29,551 nt of DNA from CAYOSU01 sp964541255 (GTDB taxonomy: Bacteria; Bacillota; Clostridia; Christensenellales; CAMQZB01). The translations under genes were made by a program, and so were the position numbers. Positions 1 to 7,397 of this stretch are shown here, in pieces. Position 1 is the first letter of the stretch. Each line of letters begins with the position of its first letter. Location: assembly GCA_964541255.1 (NCBI GenBank), contig CAZIPL010000016.1, positions 1 to 29,551 on the forward strand. Direction: 5' to 3'. Below the pieces are notes generated by a model. It was not told where the DNA came from, did no database searches, and saw only the letters and a list, made by a program, of their open reading frames with translations.

Positions 1-775
1 TGTCGGTTTCCCGAACGTCGGGAAATCGACGCTTTTGTCGGTAATCACCAACGCAAAGCCGAAGATTGCGAACTATCATTTCACGACTCTTTCTCCTAAT
101 TTAGGCGCGATAACAATTCACGACAGGAACTTCGTTCTTGCCGATATCCCCGGTCTTATCGAGGGTGCTGCCGAGGGTGCGGGCTTAGGTCACGACTTTC
201 TAAGACACGTCGAAAGAACGAGGCTCATCGTTCACGTCGTCGATATATCGGGAATCGAGGGTAGAGACCCTTATGAAGATTACGTCGCGATAAGAAAAGA
301 GCTTCAAGATTTCTCCGAAGAATTGTTTGAACGCCCCGAGATAATCGTCGCCAACAAAACGGATAGCGATTTCGAGGGGGAAAATCTCAAAGCGTTCAAA
401 GAAAAAATCGGCGATAAAAAGGTAATTCCCATTTCCGCATTGACAAGAACGGGATTAAAAGAACTTATCGAGGCAATGTATAGCGAGCTTATCGAGCTTG
501 ACGAGCTGAAACCTATCGAGCACGAAGAGTTCCAATATGAAAGAGGAGACGGCGGCGAGTTCGAGATTTCTCGCGACGACGACGGCGCGTTCGAGGTTTC
601 GGGAACTTATATCGATAACTTGGCAAGAAACGTCGTTTTGGATAATCCCCAGTCCTTAGCATATTTCCAAAAATCCTTGAGAATGTCCGGCGTAATTTCG
701 TCGCTAAGAAAGCACGGAGCAAAAGACGGCGATACGATAAGAATTCTCGATATCGAATTCGATTTCATCGACTAA
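1..775 (+). CDS. obgE: GTPase Obg, 3' part (5' end outside window)
   Basis: Obg is a GTP-binding protein that associates with the 50S ribosomal subunit and acts in late large-subunit maturation and stress control. The reading frame is open from base 2 and begins inside the G1 loop (GFPNVGKS). Roughly the first 160 residues, the glycine-rich OBG fold, therefore lie outside the window. Visible in order are switch I (YHFTTLSPNLG), G3 (DIPGLIEGA), G4 (NKTD) and G5 (SALT). They are followed by an acidic linker and the C-terminal OCT domain (about the last 65 residues, containing NPQSLAYFQKSL and the ending ILDIEFDFID). The gene is intact to its TAA. In most Firmicutes it is followed by yhbY and nadD; here an opposite-strand gene follows after 6 bases. 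Identification is secure. Confidence 0.97.
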   Translation, partial: VGFPNVGKSTLLSVITNAKPKIANYHFTTLSPNLGAITIHDRNFVLADIPGLIEGAAEGAGLGHDFLRHVERTRLIVHVVDISGIEGRDPYEDYVAIRKELQDFSEELFERPEIIVANKTDSDFEGENLKAFKEKIGDKKVIPISALTRTGLKELIEAMYSELIELDELKPIEHEEFQYERGDGGEFEISRDDDGAFEVSGTYIDNLARNVVLDNPQSLAYFQKSLRMSGVISSLRKHGAKDGDTIRILDIEFDFID

Positions 776-781
776 GTTTTG

Positions 782-1531
782 CTATTTGCTTTTTTTCAAA
801 AAAAGTACGGCAAACGAAAAGAGCGATAGCACGGCAGAAAAAACGAGATATAACGCTTTGTATGGCGAAATAAAAGAAAACGCCGCAAAAAAGAGAGAAG
901 TAAGTAAATACCTTTTGCACTTCACCCTTGAAAATGCGCTTTGAAAAAGCAATGATAGCTTGTTTTGACTTTTTATCGAAACGCTCGGAAGATTTGGCAA
1001 AAGCGATTTTTCTTTCAAAAAGCAATAGATTTTTTCGACGTTAAGTATTTCGATAGCTTTGTCGTCGAAAATGTTAACGTATTCTTCGATTTTGGGAGAA
1101 TATTCGACGCAAAAAAACTTAATAGAATCTTTTTGAGACGATTTTATCGAATTAAAGAAAAACTCTTCCGTTAATATACCGTCGAAAAAGAAAAACGCTT
1201 CTTCGTTTTGAAGCTCGAAACCGTATTGTTTTGGAATTGCGCATTCGTCAAACGCTTTCGAAAAAAGTTCTTCGATATCGCTTTTTTTTGAAATCAATAG
1301 GTAAACCTTGAGCTTTTCCGTTTCGGATTTGGTTTTTTGCGATAGTTTCGATTTTTCGGCGTTTTTATAAAAAATTGCAAAATATACGATTGAAAATGAG
1401 ATAAATACCGTTGCCGAAACGACAAAACAAAAAACAAAGCTTTTCGAAAACGCGTAAGAAACCGAAAAAGCGATAAAGGAAATCGCAAAAGAAAATAATA
1501 TATAATCAAGTATTGTCGATAGTTTTTTCAT
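782..1531 (-). CDS. Phe-rich membrane protein of unknown function
   Basis: I do not recognise this 249-residue protein. Two hydrophobic segments near the N terminus (about residues 10-28 and 32-52) are followed by a basic linker. Next comes a soluble region (about 75-180), then two more hydrophobic segments at about 205-245 and a basic tail. That predicts four membrane spans with the soluble part on the cytoplasmic side. The soluble region alternates predicted strands and helices, and its end (FFCVEYSPKIEEYVNIF, then an ILNVEKIYCFL segment) loosely recalls the last strand-helix-strand of Mrr-like nuclease folds. I see no D-(D/E)xK catalytic motif, so that likeness is only a hint. The gene converges on obgE and diverges from nadD-yqeK with 40 bases between starts. 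No good Shine-Dalgarno is seen. Phe and Lys content is high. Confidence 0.72.
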   Translation of the reverse strand: MKKLSTILDYILFSFAISFIAFSVSYAFSKSFVFCFVVSATVFISFSIVYFAIFYKNAEKSKLSQKTKSETEKLKVYLLISKKSDIEELFSKAFDECAIPKQYGFELQNEEAFFFFDGILTEEFFFNSIKSSQKDSIKFFCVEYSPKIEEYVNIFDDKAIEILNVEKIYCFLKEKSLLPNLPSVSIKSQNKLSLLFQSAFSRVKCKRYLLTSLFFAAFSFISPYKALYLVFSAVLSLFSFAVLFLKKSK

Positions 1532-1571
1532 GACATAATTATTGACGCATAAAGGAATAATAAACTAAAAA

Positions 1572-2696
1572 ATGAGAACGGGTATTTTCGGCGGAACGTT
1601 CGATCCGCCCCACAAAGGTCATATAGAGATAGCGAAAACCGCGGTAAAGGAACTTGGGCTTGACGAGCTTATCGTTTTGCCGTCGGGCGATCCGCCGCAT
1701 AAGACGGACGTCGTGCTTTCTGATAAATACACTCGCTACGAAATGGCTGAACTTGCCTTTGATGGAACGGGCTTTTCGATGAGCGATTATGAAATAAAGA
1801 AAGAGTCACTAAGCTACACTTGCGAAACGTTGGAACACTTTTCTTTAGGTTTAGACGGCGAGCTGTTTTTCATAGTTGGCGGCGATTCTCTAAAGAACCT
1901 TTCAAAGTGGAAATGTCCCGAAAAGATATTGAAGCTTGCAACCCTTTTTGTCGTCGGACGAGAGGTCGATACCGAAAACGAATATACCGAAAAATTCAAG
2001 GACAGAATAATAAAATCTCATGCCGATATTCCTAACGTTTCTTCGACGGAAATAAGGCTGAAATCCCGCTTCGGTCTTTCGATAGCAGAGCTTGTCCCCG
2101 AAAAAGTATGCGAATATATCGAAGAAAAAGGGCTGTATAAAAAGGATTTCGAGCTTACGCAAAAGGTTCGTAGATACTTAAAAGAGAGTAGATATATTCA
2201 TACGTACTACGTAACGAAATGCGCTTTGAAGTATGCAAAAGCTCTTCACGTTTCCGAAAACGACGCTTTTACGGCTGCGGTTTTGCACGACGTAGCAAAG
2301 TATGCGGATTTTAGCAAGTACGAAGATAGATTGAAAAGCGAGAACGTTGAAATCCCCGATCCTTGCAAACACGCTTTTGTGGGCTCTTATATAATAAAAG
2401 AAGAGTTCGGAATTGAAAACGAAGATATAATAAACGCCGTCAAATATCATACGACGGGAAGAGCGGGGATGAGTAATTTGGAAAAGCTCATACTATTATG
2501 CGATACGATAGAGGAAACCCGCGACTTTGACGGAGTGGAAGAATTAAGAAGAATTGCCGACGAGGATTTTGATTTGGCGATAATAAAATACCTCGAAAGC
2601 ACGATAGAAAGAATAAACAAAGACGATTTATGCAAGCTTACAAGCGAAGCATTGACGGATTTAAGGAGTAAATATGGAACCGAAAGTATTAGTTGA
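1572..2696 (+). CDS. nadD: Fused nicotinate-nucleotide adenylyltransferase / YqeK HD hydrolase
   Basis: This 374-residue two-domain protein combines neighbours that are usually separate genes. Residues 1 to about 190 are NadD, which adenylates nicotinate mononucleotide in NAD synthesis. It shows GGTFDPPHKGH with the HxGH nucleotidyltransferase motif (H14, H17) and the second motif VSSTEIR (156-162). Residues from about 195 are a YqeK-type HD domain: H210, HD at 239-240, H267, H293 and D311. YqeK proteins cleave diadenosine tetraphosphate symmetrically. The junction (EEKGLYKKDFELTQKVRRYL) is continuous, with no stop or internal ribosome site. A purine-rich AAAGGA lies 15 bases before the ATG, a long spacing. 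The end overlaps rsfS by 23 bases, implying translational coupling. Confidence 0.95.
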   Translation: MRTGIFGGTFDPPHKGHIEIAKTAVKELGLDELIVLPSGDPPHKTDVVLSDKYTRYEMAELAFDGTGFSMSDYEIKKESLSYTCETLEHFSLGLDGELFFIVGGDSLKNLSKWKCPEKILKLATLFVVGREVDTENEYTEKFKDRIIKSHADIPNVSSTEIRLKSRFGLSIAELVPEKVCEYIEEKGLYKKDFELTQKVRRYLKESRYIHTYYVTKCALKYAKALHVSENDAFTAAVLHDVAKYADFSKYEDRLKSENVEIPDPCKHAFVGSYIIKEEFGIENEDIINAVKYHTTGRAGMSNLEKLILLCDTIEETRDFDGVEELRRIADEDFDLAIIKYLESTIERINKDDLCKLTSEALTDLRSKYGTESIS

Positions 2697-3018
2697 AGAG
2701 ATATGCAAGGTATTGTCCGACAAAAAAGCGTTTAATCTCGTATCCATCGAGGTAACGGAGATGACTGCCGTAACGGATTATTTCGTAATCGCGTCGGGAA
2801 AATCCACCACGCAAGTAAAAGGTTTGTATGAAAATCTCGACGAAGAAATGGAAAAACGCGGCGTTATGCCGATAAGAACGGAGGGTATTGCGGGGGCTAA
2901 ATGGATCGCAATGGATTACGGCTCAGTAATCGTTCATCTTTTCCTCGAAGAAACGAGACAATTCTATCACCTTGACAGGCTTTGGGAAAAAGACGGCAAC
3001 GTCAAAAAGTACGAATAA
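2674..3018 (+). CDS. rsfS: Ribosomal silencing factor RsfS
   Basis: RsfS (Iojap/YbeB family) binds ribosomal protein uL14 and blocks subunit joining when nutrients are scarce. The 114-residue length is typical. Family signatures are TDYFVIASG near residue 35, the central GIAGAKWIAMDYGSVIVHLF block, and the closing FYHLDRLW. The ATG is preceded by a strong AAGGAG (2663-2668) five bases away, inside the end of nadD-yqeK. The two are therefore one transcription unit, as in other Firmicutes, where nadD, yqeK and rsfS are adjacent. Confidence 0.96.
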   Translation: MEPKVLVEEICKVLSDKKAFNLVSIEVTEMTAVTDYFVIASGKSTTQVKGLYENLDEEMEKRGVMPIRTEGIAGAKWIAMDYGSVIVHLFLEETRQFYHLDRLWEKDGNVKKYE

Positions 3019-3044
3019 TAGAAAACATATATCGAGGTAGAAAA

Positions 3045-3704
3045 ATGGAAGTTAAAGAAGTTTTGAAAATGGTAGATCACACCAACCTTAAGCAAGGCGC
3101 TTTGGAAGAGGACATCGTCAAACTTTGCGAAGAGGCAAAGCAATACGGTTTTTGCTCCGTTTGCGTACATCCGTCAAACGTCGCACTTGCGGCAAAATGT
3201 CTCAAAGGCTCCGACGTCAAGGTATGCACGGTAGTAGGCTTCCCTTTGGGAGAAAACACTAAGGAAATCAAAGCCGAAGAAGCAAGGCAGTGTGCTGAGC
3301 TTGGCGCCGAAGAAATCGATATGGTAATTTCAAATTCTTTCGTTAAGAGAGGTCAATACGACAAAATCGCGGAAGAAGTCAACCTCGTTCACGATTCTTG
3401 TCCCGATTTAATACATAAAGTCATCATCGAAACGTCTCTTTTGACGAAAGAAGAAATCGTCAAGGTATGCGAGACTTTGTGCGGCACGCGTTGCGACTTT
3501 GTTAAAACCTCAACGGGCTTTTGCGGAGAGGGCGCGACGGTAGAGAACGTTGCGCTTATGAATAGCGTAATTAACGGCAGAAAGCTCATTAAAGCAGCCG
3601 GCGGCATAAGAGGCGGAGAGGACGCCCTTAATATGATAAAAGCCGGTGCGTCGAGACTCGGAACGTCGAAAGGAGCGAAGATCGCCGAAGATCTTTTGAA
3701 ATAA
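3045..3704 (+). CDS. deoC: Deoxyribose-phosphate aldolase
   Basis: DeoC reversibly cleaves 2-deoxyribose 5-phosphate to glyceraldehyde 3-phosphate and acetaldehyde during deoxynucleoside salvage. The 219-residue protein has the class I aldolase features: CTVVGFPLG (61-69), D92, the Schiff-base lysine K154 in VKTSTGF, and the second active-site lysine K183 in KAAGGIRGG. The frame is open further upstream, to 2982. I place the start at the ATG at 3045 because a GAGG (3034-3037) sits at a suitable distance, the longer version would add a basic segment overlapping rsfS, and DeoC begins naturally near MVDHTNL. It lies 26 bases after rsfS and abuts tsaE. No other deoxynucleoside catabolism gene is nearby, so its presence looks like operon convenience. 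Confidence 0.96.
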   Translation: MEVKEVLKMVDHTNLKQGALEEDIVKLCEEAKQYGFCSVCVHPSNVALAAKCLKGSDVKVCTVVGFPLGENTKEIKAEEARQCAELGAEEIDMVISNSFVKRGQYDKIAEEVNLVHDSCPDLIHKVIIETSLLTKEEIVKVCETLCGTRCDFVKTSTGFCGEGATVENVALMNSVINGRKLIKAAGGIRGGEDALNMIKAGASRLGTSKGAKIAEDLLK

Positions 3705-4142
3705 TTGGAAACGATAGAGAAAAAAACATATATAACGAACTCTCCCGAAGAGACATTCGAGCTTGGCAAAAAATACGGAGAAAACCTCAAAAGCGGCGTA
3801 GCGATATTGATGTTCGGCGAAGCGGGAGCTGGGAAAACCGTTTTCACGAAAGGCTTGGCGGAAGCGCTCGGAATAACCGAGCGAATAACTTCTCCGACTT
3901 TTGCGTTAAGAAACGATTACGAGGGAAGATTGAACTTGCATCACCTCGACATGTATAGAGTCGAGGACGAAAGCGAGCTTTACGAATCGGGCGCGTTAGA
4001 GGATATTTTCGGCGAAAACGACATTGCTGTGATAGAGTGGGCTGAAAACATCGACGGCTTTGTCGATTTTCCCCATACAGAAATCACGGTCAAATACTTA
4101 GGCGCCGAAAAAAGAGAGATCGAAATAAAGAAAATAGCATGA
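3705..4142 (+). CDS. tsaE: tRNA t6A37 threonylcarbamoyl transfer ATPase TsaE
   Basis: TsaE is the ATPase that, with TsaB and TsaD, transfers threonylcarbamoyl to A37 of ANN-decoding tRNAs. The 145-residue protein carries the P-loop GEAGAGKT (38-45). It also has TSPTFALRNDY, the HLDMYRVED segment with its metal-binding aspartate region, and VIEWAENI, all family signatures. The proposed start is a TTG directly after the deoC stop, with no separating base. No convincing Shine-Dalgarno precedes it, so translation probably depends on ribosomes ending deoC. The N-terminal TNSPEETFELGKKYGE fits the usual family start, which supports this choice. The 3' end overlaps tsaB by ATGA. Confidence 0.94.
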   Translation: METIEKKTYITNSPEETFELGKKYGENLKSGVAILMFGEAGAGKTVFTKGLAEALGITERITSPTFALRNDYEGRLNLHHLDMYRVEDESELYESGALEDIFGENDIAVIEWAENIDGFVDFPHTEITVKYLGAEKREIEIKKIA

Positions 4143-4774
4143 AACATAACGTTTTAGTGATAGACACCACGAGCGACGAGCTTTTCGTTGCGCTTATAAC
4201 GGAATCGAAAACGGACAAAAAGTACCTTCAGGATTGTAGGTCTAAGCATTCCGTATGCCTTTTGCCCGAAATCGACGATATTTTGCAAAGAAACGGACTT
4301 AAAATAAGCGACGTCGACGTATGCGCGTTGTCGGTAGGTCCCGGATCGTTCACGGGGATAAGAATAGGCGTTGCGACGGCGAAGGCGTTCCAATACGCCC
4401 TTTCTATGAAAATAATTGCTGTCAATTCTTTGGAAGCAGCGGCATATAATTATCGTGGAGAGGGTAAAACCGTTGCGATAATAGATGCAAAACACGGCAA
4501 TGCTTTCACGGGGATATACGAAAACGGCGAAGAAAAGCTTTGTTTTTTAAATACCGAATCGCTACAAAAAGAGCTTTCGACGGCAAAGCACTTCGTTTCT
4601 CCCTTTGACAATTCTTTTAATGCCGAAAAGGTAGATAATTACTACGACTGCCTTTTAGAGGTAATAAAAGAAAAGCTCGAAAAAGAAGAATACTCCGAAA
4701 ATTTCGCTCCGCTATATTTGAAGCTTTCTCAAGCCGAGGAGGAAGAAAATGATCGCAAGAGAGTGGACTTTTGA
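4139..4774 (+). CDS. tsaB: tRNA t6A37 threonylcarbamoyltransferase partner TsaB
   Basis: TsaB is the inactive ASKHA-fold paralogue of TsaD that scaffolds the t6A transferase complex. The 211-residue protein begins with the family's IDTTSDELFVAL strand pair and contains the diagnostic SVGPGSFTGIRIGVATAKAF (about 66-85), followed by NSLEAAA. Its C-terminal half is variable, as usual. The start ATG overlaps the tsaE stop (ATGA). The end overlaps rimI by 26 bases, and the rimI ribosome site lies inside tsaB. TsaD, the catalytic partner, normally follows rimI but is not in this window and must be encoded elsewhere. Confidence 0.95.
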   Translation: MKHNVLVIDTTSDELFVALITESKTDKKYLQDCRSKHSVCLLPEIDDILQRNGLKISDVDVCALSVGPGSFTGIRIGVATAKAFQYALSMKIIAVNSLEAAAYNYRGEGKTVAIIDAKHGNAFTGIYENGEEKLCFLNTESLQKELSTAKHFVSPFDNSFNAEKVDNYYDCLLEVIKEKLEKEEYSENFAPLYLKLSQAEEEENDRKRVDF

Positions 4775-5183
4775 CGATATAGAAGCTTTAGCCGAGCTTG
4801 AAAAGAGGATTTTCAAAGACCCTTGGTCGGTATATGCCATAACAGAATCGATCATGCACGAGCTTTTTCACGGCGTGATATTCGAAGATGAGGGCGAGAT
4901 TATCGGCTATTACGGTTTTTATTCCTTTCCGCCCGAAGCGCATATAGCAAACATCGCGGTTGCACCCGAAAAAAGAGGTATGGGATACGGAAAAGAGCTT
5001 TTGCGTCATCTTATCGAAACTGCGGAAAAGCTCGGCGATACCGATTTGACGTTAGAGGTAAGACCGTCAAACGAGATTGCGCTTAATTTGTACGAAAAAA
5101 GCGGGTTTGTTACCGAGGGACGAAGGAAAAAATATTATGGCGACGGCGAGGATGCGCTCATAATGTGGAGAAGAAGCCGATAA
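4749..5183 (+). CDS. rimI: Ribosomal protein bS18 alanine N-acetyltransferase RimI-like
   Basis: This is a GNAT-fold acetyltransferase, 144 residues, the usual RimI size. RimI acetylates the N-terminal alanine of ribosomal protein S18, although in Firmicutes its range may be wider. It shows FKDPWSVYAI near the N terminus, then IANIAVAPEKRGMGYGKELL with the acetyl-CoA pyrophosphate loop RGMGYG. It continues with LEVRPSNEIALNLYEKSGF and ends with the YYGDGEDALIMWR block typical of RimI. A GAGGAGG before the ATG, inside tsaB, is an excellent ribosome site. Position after tsaB is the standard tsaE-tsaB-rimI arrangement. Confidence 0.93.
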   Translation: MIAREWTFDDIEALAELEKRIFKDPWSVYAITESIMHELFHGVIFEDEGEIIGYYGFYSFPPEAHIANIAVAPEKRGMGYGKELLRHLIETAEKLGDTDLTLEVRPSNEIALNLYEKSGFVTEGRRKKYYGDGEDALIMWRRSR

Positions 5184-5193
5184 AAAGCTGTCT

Positions 5194-5934
5194 TTGTATT
5201 TTGTTTTTAAGAAAAGAAAGGTATATTACGATGTCGTAGGAAGCGGCAAACCGCTTTTGTTTTTGCACGGCTGGGGTTGTGATACGAATACCTTTTCAAT
5301 TCAGCGGGAATACTTTTCTAAAAAAAGAACCTGCATATTTTTGGATTTTTCGGGTTTTTCCAAAAGCGAGTTGCCAAAAAATCCGATGACCGTGTCCGAT
5401 TATAAGGACGAGGTAATAGCTCTTCTTGATAGGCTTAATATCGATAAAACCGATATTTTAGCTCATTCTTTCGGCGGAAGAGTCGCGTTCAAGCTTATGA
5501 GCGAAAACCCCGAAAGGGTAAATTCCGCGGTTTTGGTTTCTCCCGCTGGACTTAAAACAAGAAAGAGCATAAAAACGCTTTTGAAAATATTTGCGTATAA
5601 AGCAAAGAAAGCTCTTTTCAAAGCGAAAATACTTTCCGAAAAAGCTTTGCAAAACGCAGGCTCTCCCGATTATAGGGGATTGCCGCTTGTTATGAAAGAA
5701 ACCTTCAAGCTGGTAATTTCCGAAAATTTAAAAAAGCACATAAAAAACATCAATAAGCCCGTCTTTTTGATATACGGCATAAAAGACAAAGAGGTTTTGC
5801 CGAAAACGGTAAAGAAAATTCATAAGTTTATCAAAAGCTCTGACATAAAGGCGCTTTTCGGCGGACATTTTTGCTTTATCGACGACTGTATGCGCTTCAA
5901 TATTTCCGTCGAACGTTTTTTGGAGGGCGTATGA
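5194..5934 (+). CDS. Alpha/beta hydrolase in a murF-ddl cluster
   Basis: This is a 246-residue alpha/beta hydrolase fold enzyme. The oxyanion-hole loop is LHGWG (24-28), the nucleophile elbow AHSFGG puts the serine at S92, the acid is probably D198 (YGIKDKEV) and the base H225 (GGHFCF). The lysine-rich middle (about 121-190) forms the lid. No signal peptide is seen, so it should be cytoplasmic. The start is uncertain: the only reasonable candidate is TTG at 5194, with no clear Shine-Dalgarno, 10 bases after rimI. The stop overlaps the next gene by ATGA. Substrate is unknown. Its fixed place before a MurF-type ligase and Ddl suggests a peptidoglycan-precursor or cell-wall role, an inference from context only. 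Confidence 0.9.
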   Translation: MYFVFKKRKVYYDVVGSGKPLLFLHGWGCDTNTFSIQREYFSKKRTCIFLDFSGFSKSELPKNPMTVSDYKDEVIALLDRLNIDKTDILAHSFGGRVAFKLMSENPERVNSAVLVSPAGLKTRKSIKTLLKIFAYKAKKALFKAKILSEKALQNAGSPDYRGLPLVMKETFKLVISENLKKHIKNINKPVFLIYGIKDKEVLPKTVKKIHKFIKSSDIKALFGGHFCFIDDCMRFNISVERFLEGV

Positions 5935-7376
5935 AAACCGCGGCAATAATTGCGTTCGCGCTAATAATCGTCGCCTTTTTGCCGATAAGGTCAAAGAACG
6001 ATTTGTTTTTGCTCCAACAGCTTTCATATAGCGTCAAACGTTTTTCGAAAGAAAAGATTAAAATAGCAAAAAGCTTTCGCAAAAGCAATCTTGCCGAAAA
6101 AAGGCAGAGTCTTGATTTGACAAACAGAGTCAAAAGAATTATCATATTCGAGATAGTATTTGCGTGTTTAGTTTATTTTTCGGTATGCGTTATCTTTTAT
6201 AAAAACAATCCGATTGCGTATACGATTGCTTTATTTATAGCTTGCGCGTTTATTTTGACTTTTTCGTCGCTTTTTGTTGTGGCTGGAACTATATTCGAGC
6301 TTCCGATAGAGCTTATTCTTTCAAGGCATTACGAGCGAAAATGCAAGAACAAACTAAAAAACGCTAAGATTGTAATAGGAATTACGGGCTCTTACGGAAA
6401 GACTTCCGTAAAGAACGTATTGAAAGAGCTTTTGAGTGAAAAATATACCGTTTTCGCAACGCCGAAATCTTTCAATACGCCGATGGGAATAGCTCGTTGC
6501 GTCAATTCGTCTTATAATAACGAGGAAGTCGCAATAATAGAAATGGGCGCGAGAAAACGCGGAGACATAAAGAAAATCTGCAAATTTGTCCGTGTTGATA
6601 TCGCGGTTATAACGTCTCTCGGGGTATGTCATTTAGACAGCTTCGAAAGCGTTGAAACAATCGAAAAAACCAAAAACGAGATAGTAAAAAACAGTTTTGC
6701 TAAAATTGCGTTTTTCGGTAAAAACGCCAAGAGCTTATTCGATAAATGCGACATAAAAAAGTGCTATTATAACGACAGCTTCTCGATAGAAAACATCTCG
6801 TTTGATAAAAGCGGAGCAACCTTTGATTTTATCTTTAATAGCAATAGAAAAAAGCTTTCGACAAAGCTTTTGGGTGGATATGTCGCGGATAATGTTTTGC
6901 TTTGCGCAGAGATTGCAAAAAGTCTCGACGTGCCGTTTGACGGCATATGCCGAGGGATAGAAAGATTAACTCCCGTTCCGCATAGATTGGAACTTGTCGA
7001 TAGCGACGATTTTATCATTATCGACGATTCGTATAATTCCAATCCCGAAAGTGCGAAAGCCGCGCTTTTGACTATGGATTGTTTTGGCGGCAAAAAGTTT
7101 GTGATAACGTCTGGCTTTGTCGAGCTTGGAGAAAGGGAATATAGCGAAAACTATTTGCTCGGGAAGGAAATCGCAAATCATTGTGACTATGCCGTTCTCG
7201 TCGGTGAAAAAAGGTCAAAACCGATAATAAAAGGACTTACCGACTTCGGGTTTTCCGAAGAAAGAATTGTGGTTGCGAAAAGCTTGAACGAGGCAACCAA
7301 TGCTTTTTCAAAGCTTGTGAAAAAGGGAGATGCCGTTTTGTTTTTGAACGATCTTCCCGATATATACCTAAGATAA
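5931..7376 (+). CDS. murF: Membrane-anchored MurF-type Mur ligase
   Basis: MurF adds D-Ala-D-Ala to UDP-MurNAc-tripeptide. The 481-residue protein has the Mur ligase ATP loop GITGSYGKTS (150-159), then NTPMGIARC and IIEMGARKRGDI. TSLGVCHLDSF marks the central domain, and PVPHRLELVDSDDFIIIDDSYNSNPESA starts the C-terminal domain. Those are MurF-type signatures. The first 130 residues are unusual. Instead of the soluble UDP-substrate domain there is a hydrophobic N terminus (about 3-18), a basic stretch, and two hydrophobic segments (about 70-90 and 94-118). This predicts a membrane-bound enzyme. The ATG at 5931 has GGAGGG four bases upstream; a longer upstream frame is less likely. It is followed after 21 bases by ddl, which makes its dipeptide substrate. 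Whether it is the cell's only MurF cannot be told here. Confidence 0.9.
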   Translation: MKTAAIIAFALIIVAFLPIRSKNDLFLLQQLSYSVKRFSKEKIKIAKSFRKSNLAEKRQSLDLTNRVKRIIIFEIVFACLVYFSVCVIFYKNNPIAYTIALFIACAFILTFSSLFVVAGTIFELPIELILSRHYERKCKNKLKNAKIVIGITGSYGKTSVKNVLKELLSEKYTVFATPKSFNTPMGIARCVNSSYNNEEVAIIEMGARKRGDIKKICKFVRVDIAVITSLGVCHLDSFESVETIEKTKNEIVKNSFAKIAFFGKNAKSLFDKCDIKKCYYNDSFSIENISFDKSGATFDFIFNSNRKKLSTKLLGGYVADNVLLCAEIAKSLDVPFDGICRGIERLTPVPHRLELVDSDDFIIIDDSYNSNPESAKAALLTMDCFGGKKFVITSGFVELGEREYSENYLLGKEIANHCDYAVLVGEKRSKPIIKGLTDFGFSEERIVVAKSLNEATNAFSKLVKKGDAVLFLNDLPDIYLR

Positions 7377-7397
7377 CAATAAACTTTGGAGGTATAT

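Noticed and set aside
776..810. Possible bidirectional terminator between obgE and the inverted membrane gene
   Set aside because: A T7/A7 run exists but the flanking bases do not pair well, and it lies within the 3' coding end of the membrane gene.
2982..3044. Longer N terminus for DeoC
   Set aside because: It would overlap rsfS and add a basic tail not seen in the family; the ATG at 3045 has a suitable ribosome site.
5871..5930. Longer N terminus for the MurF-like protein
   Set aside because: It lies inside the hydrolase gene and precedes a good GGAGGG plus ATG at 5931 that begins a natural membrane segment.
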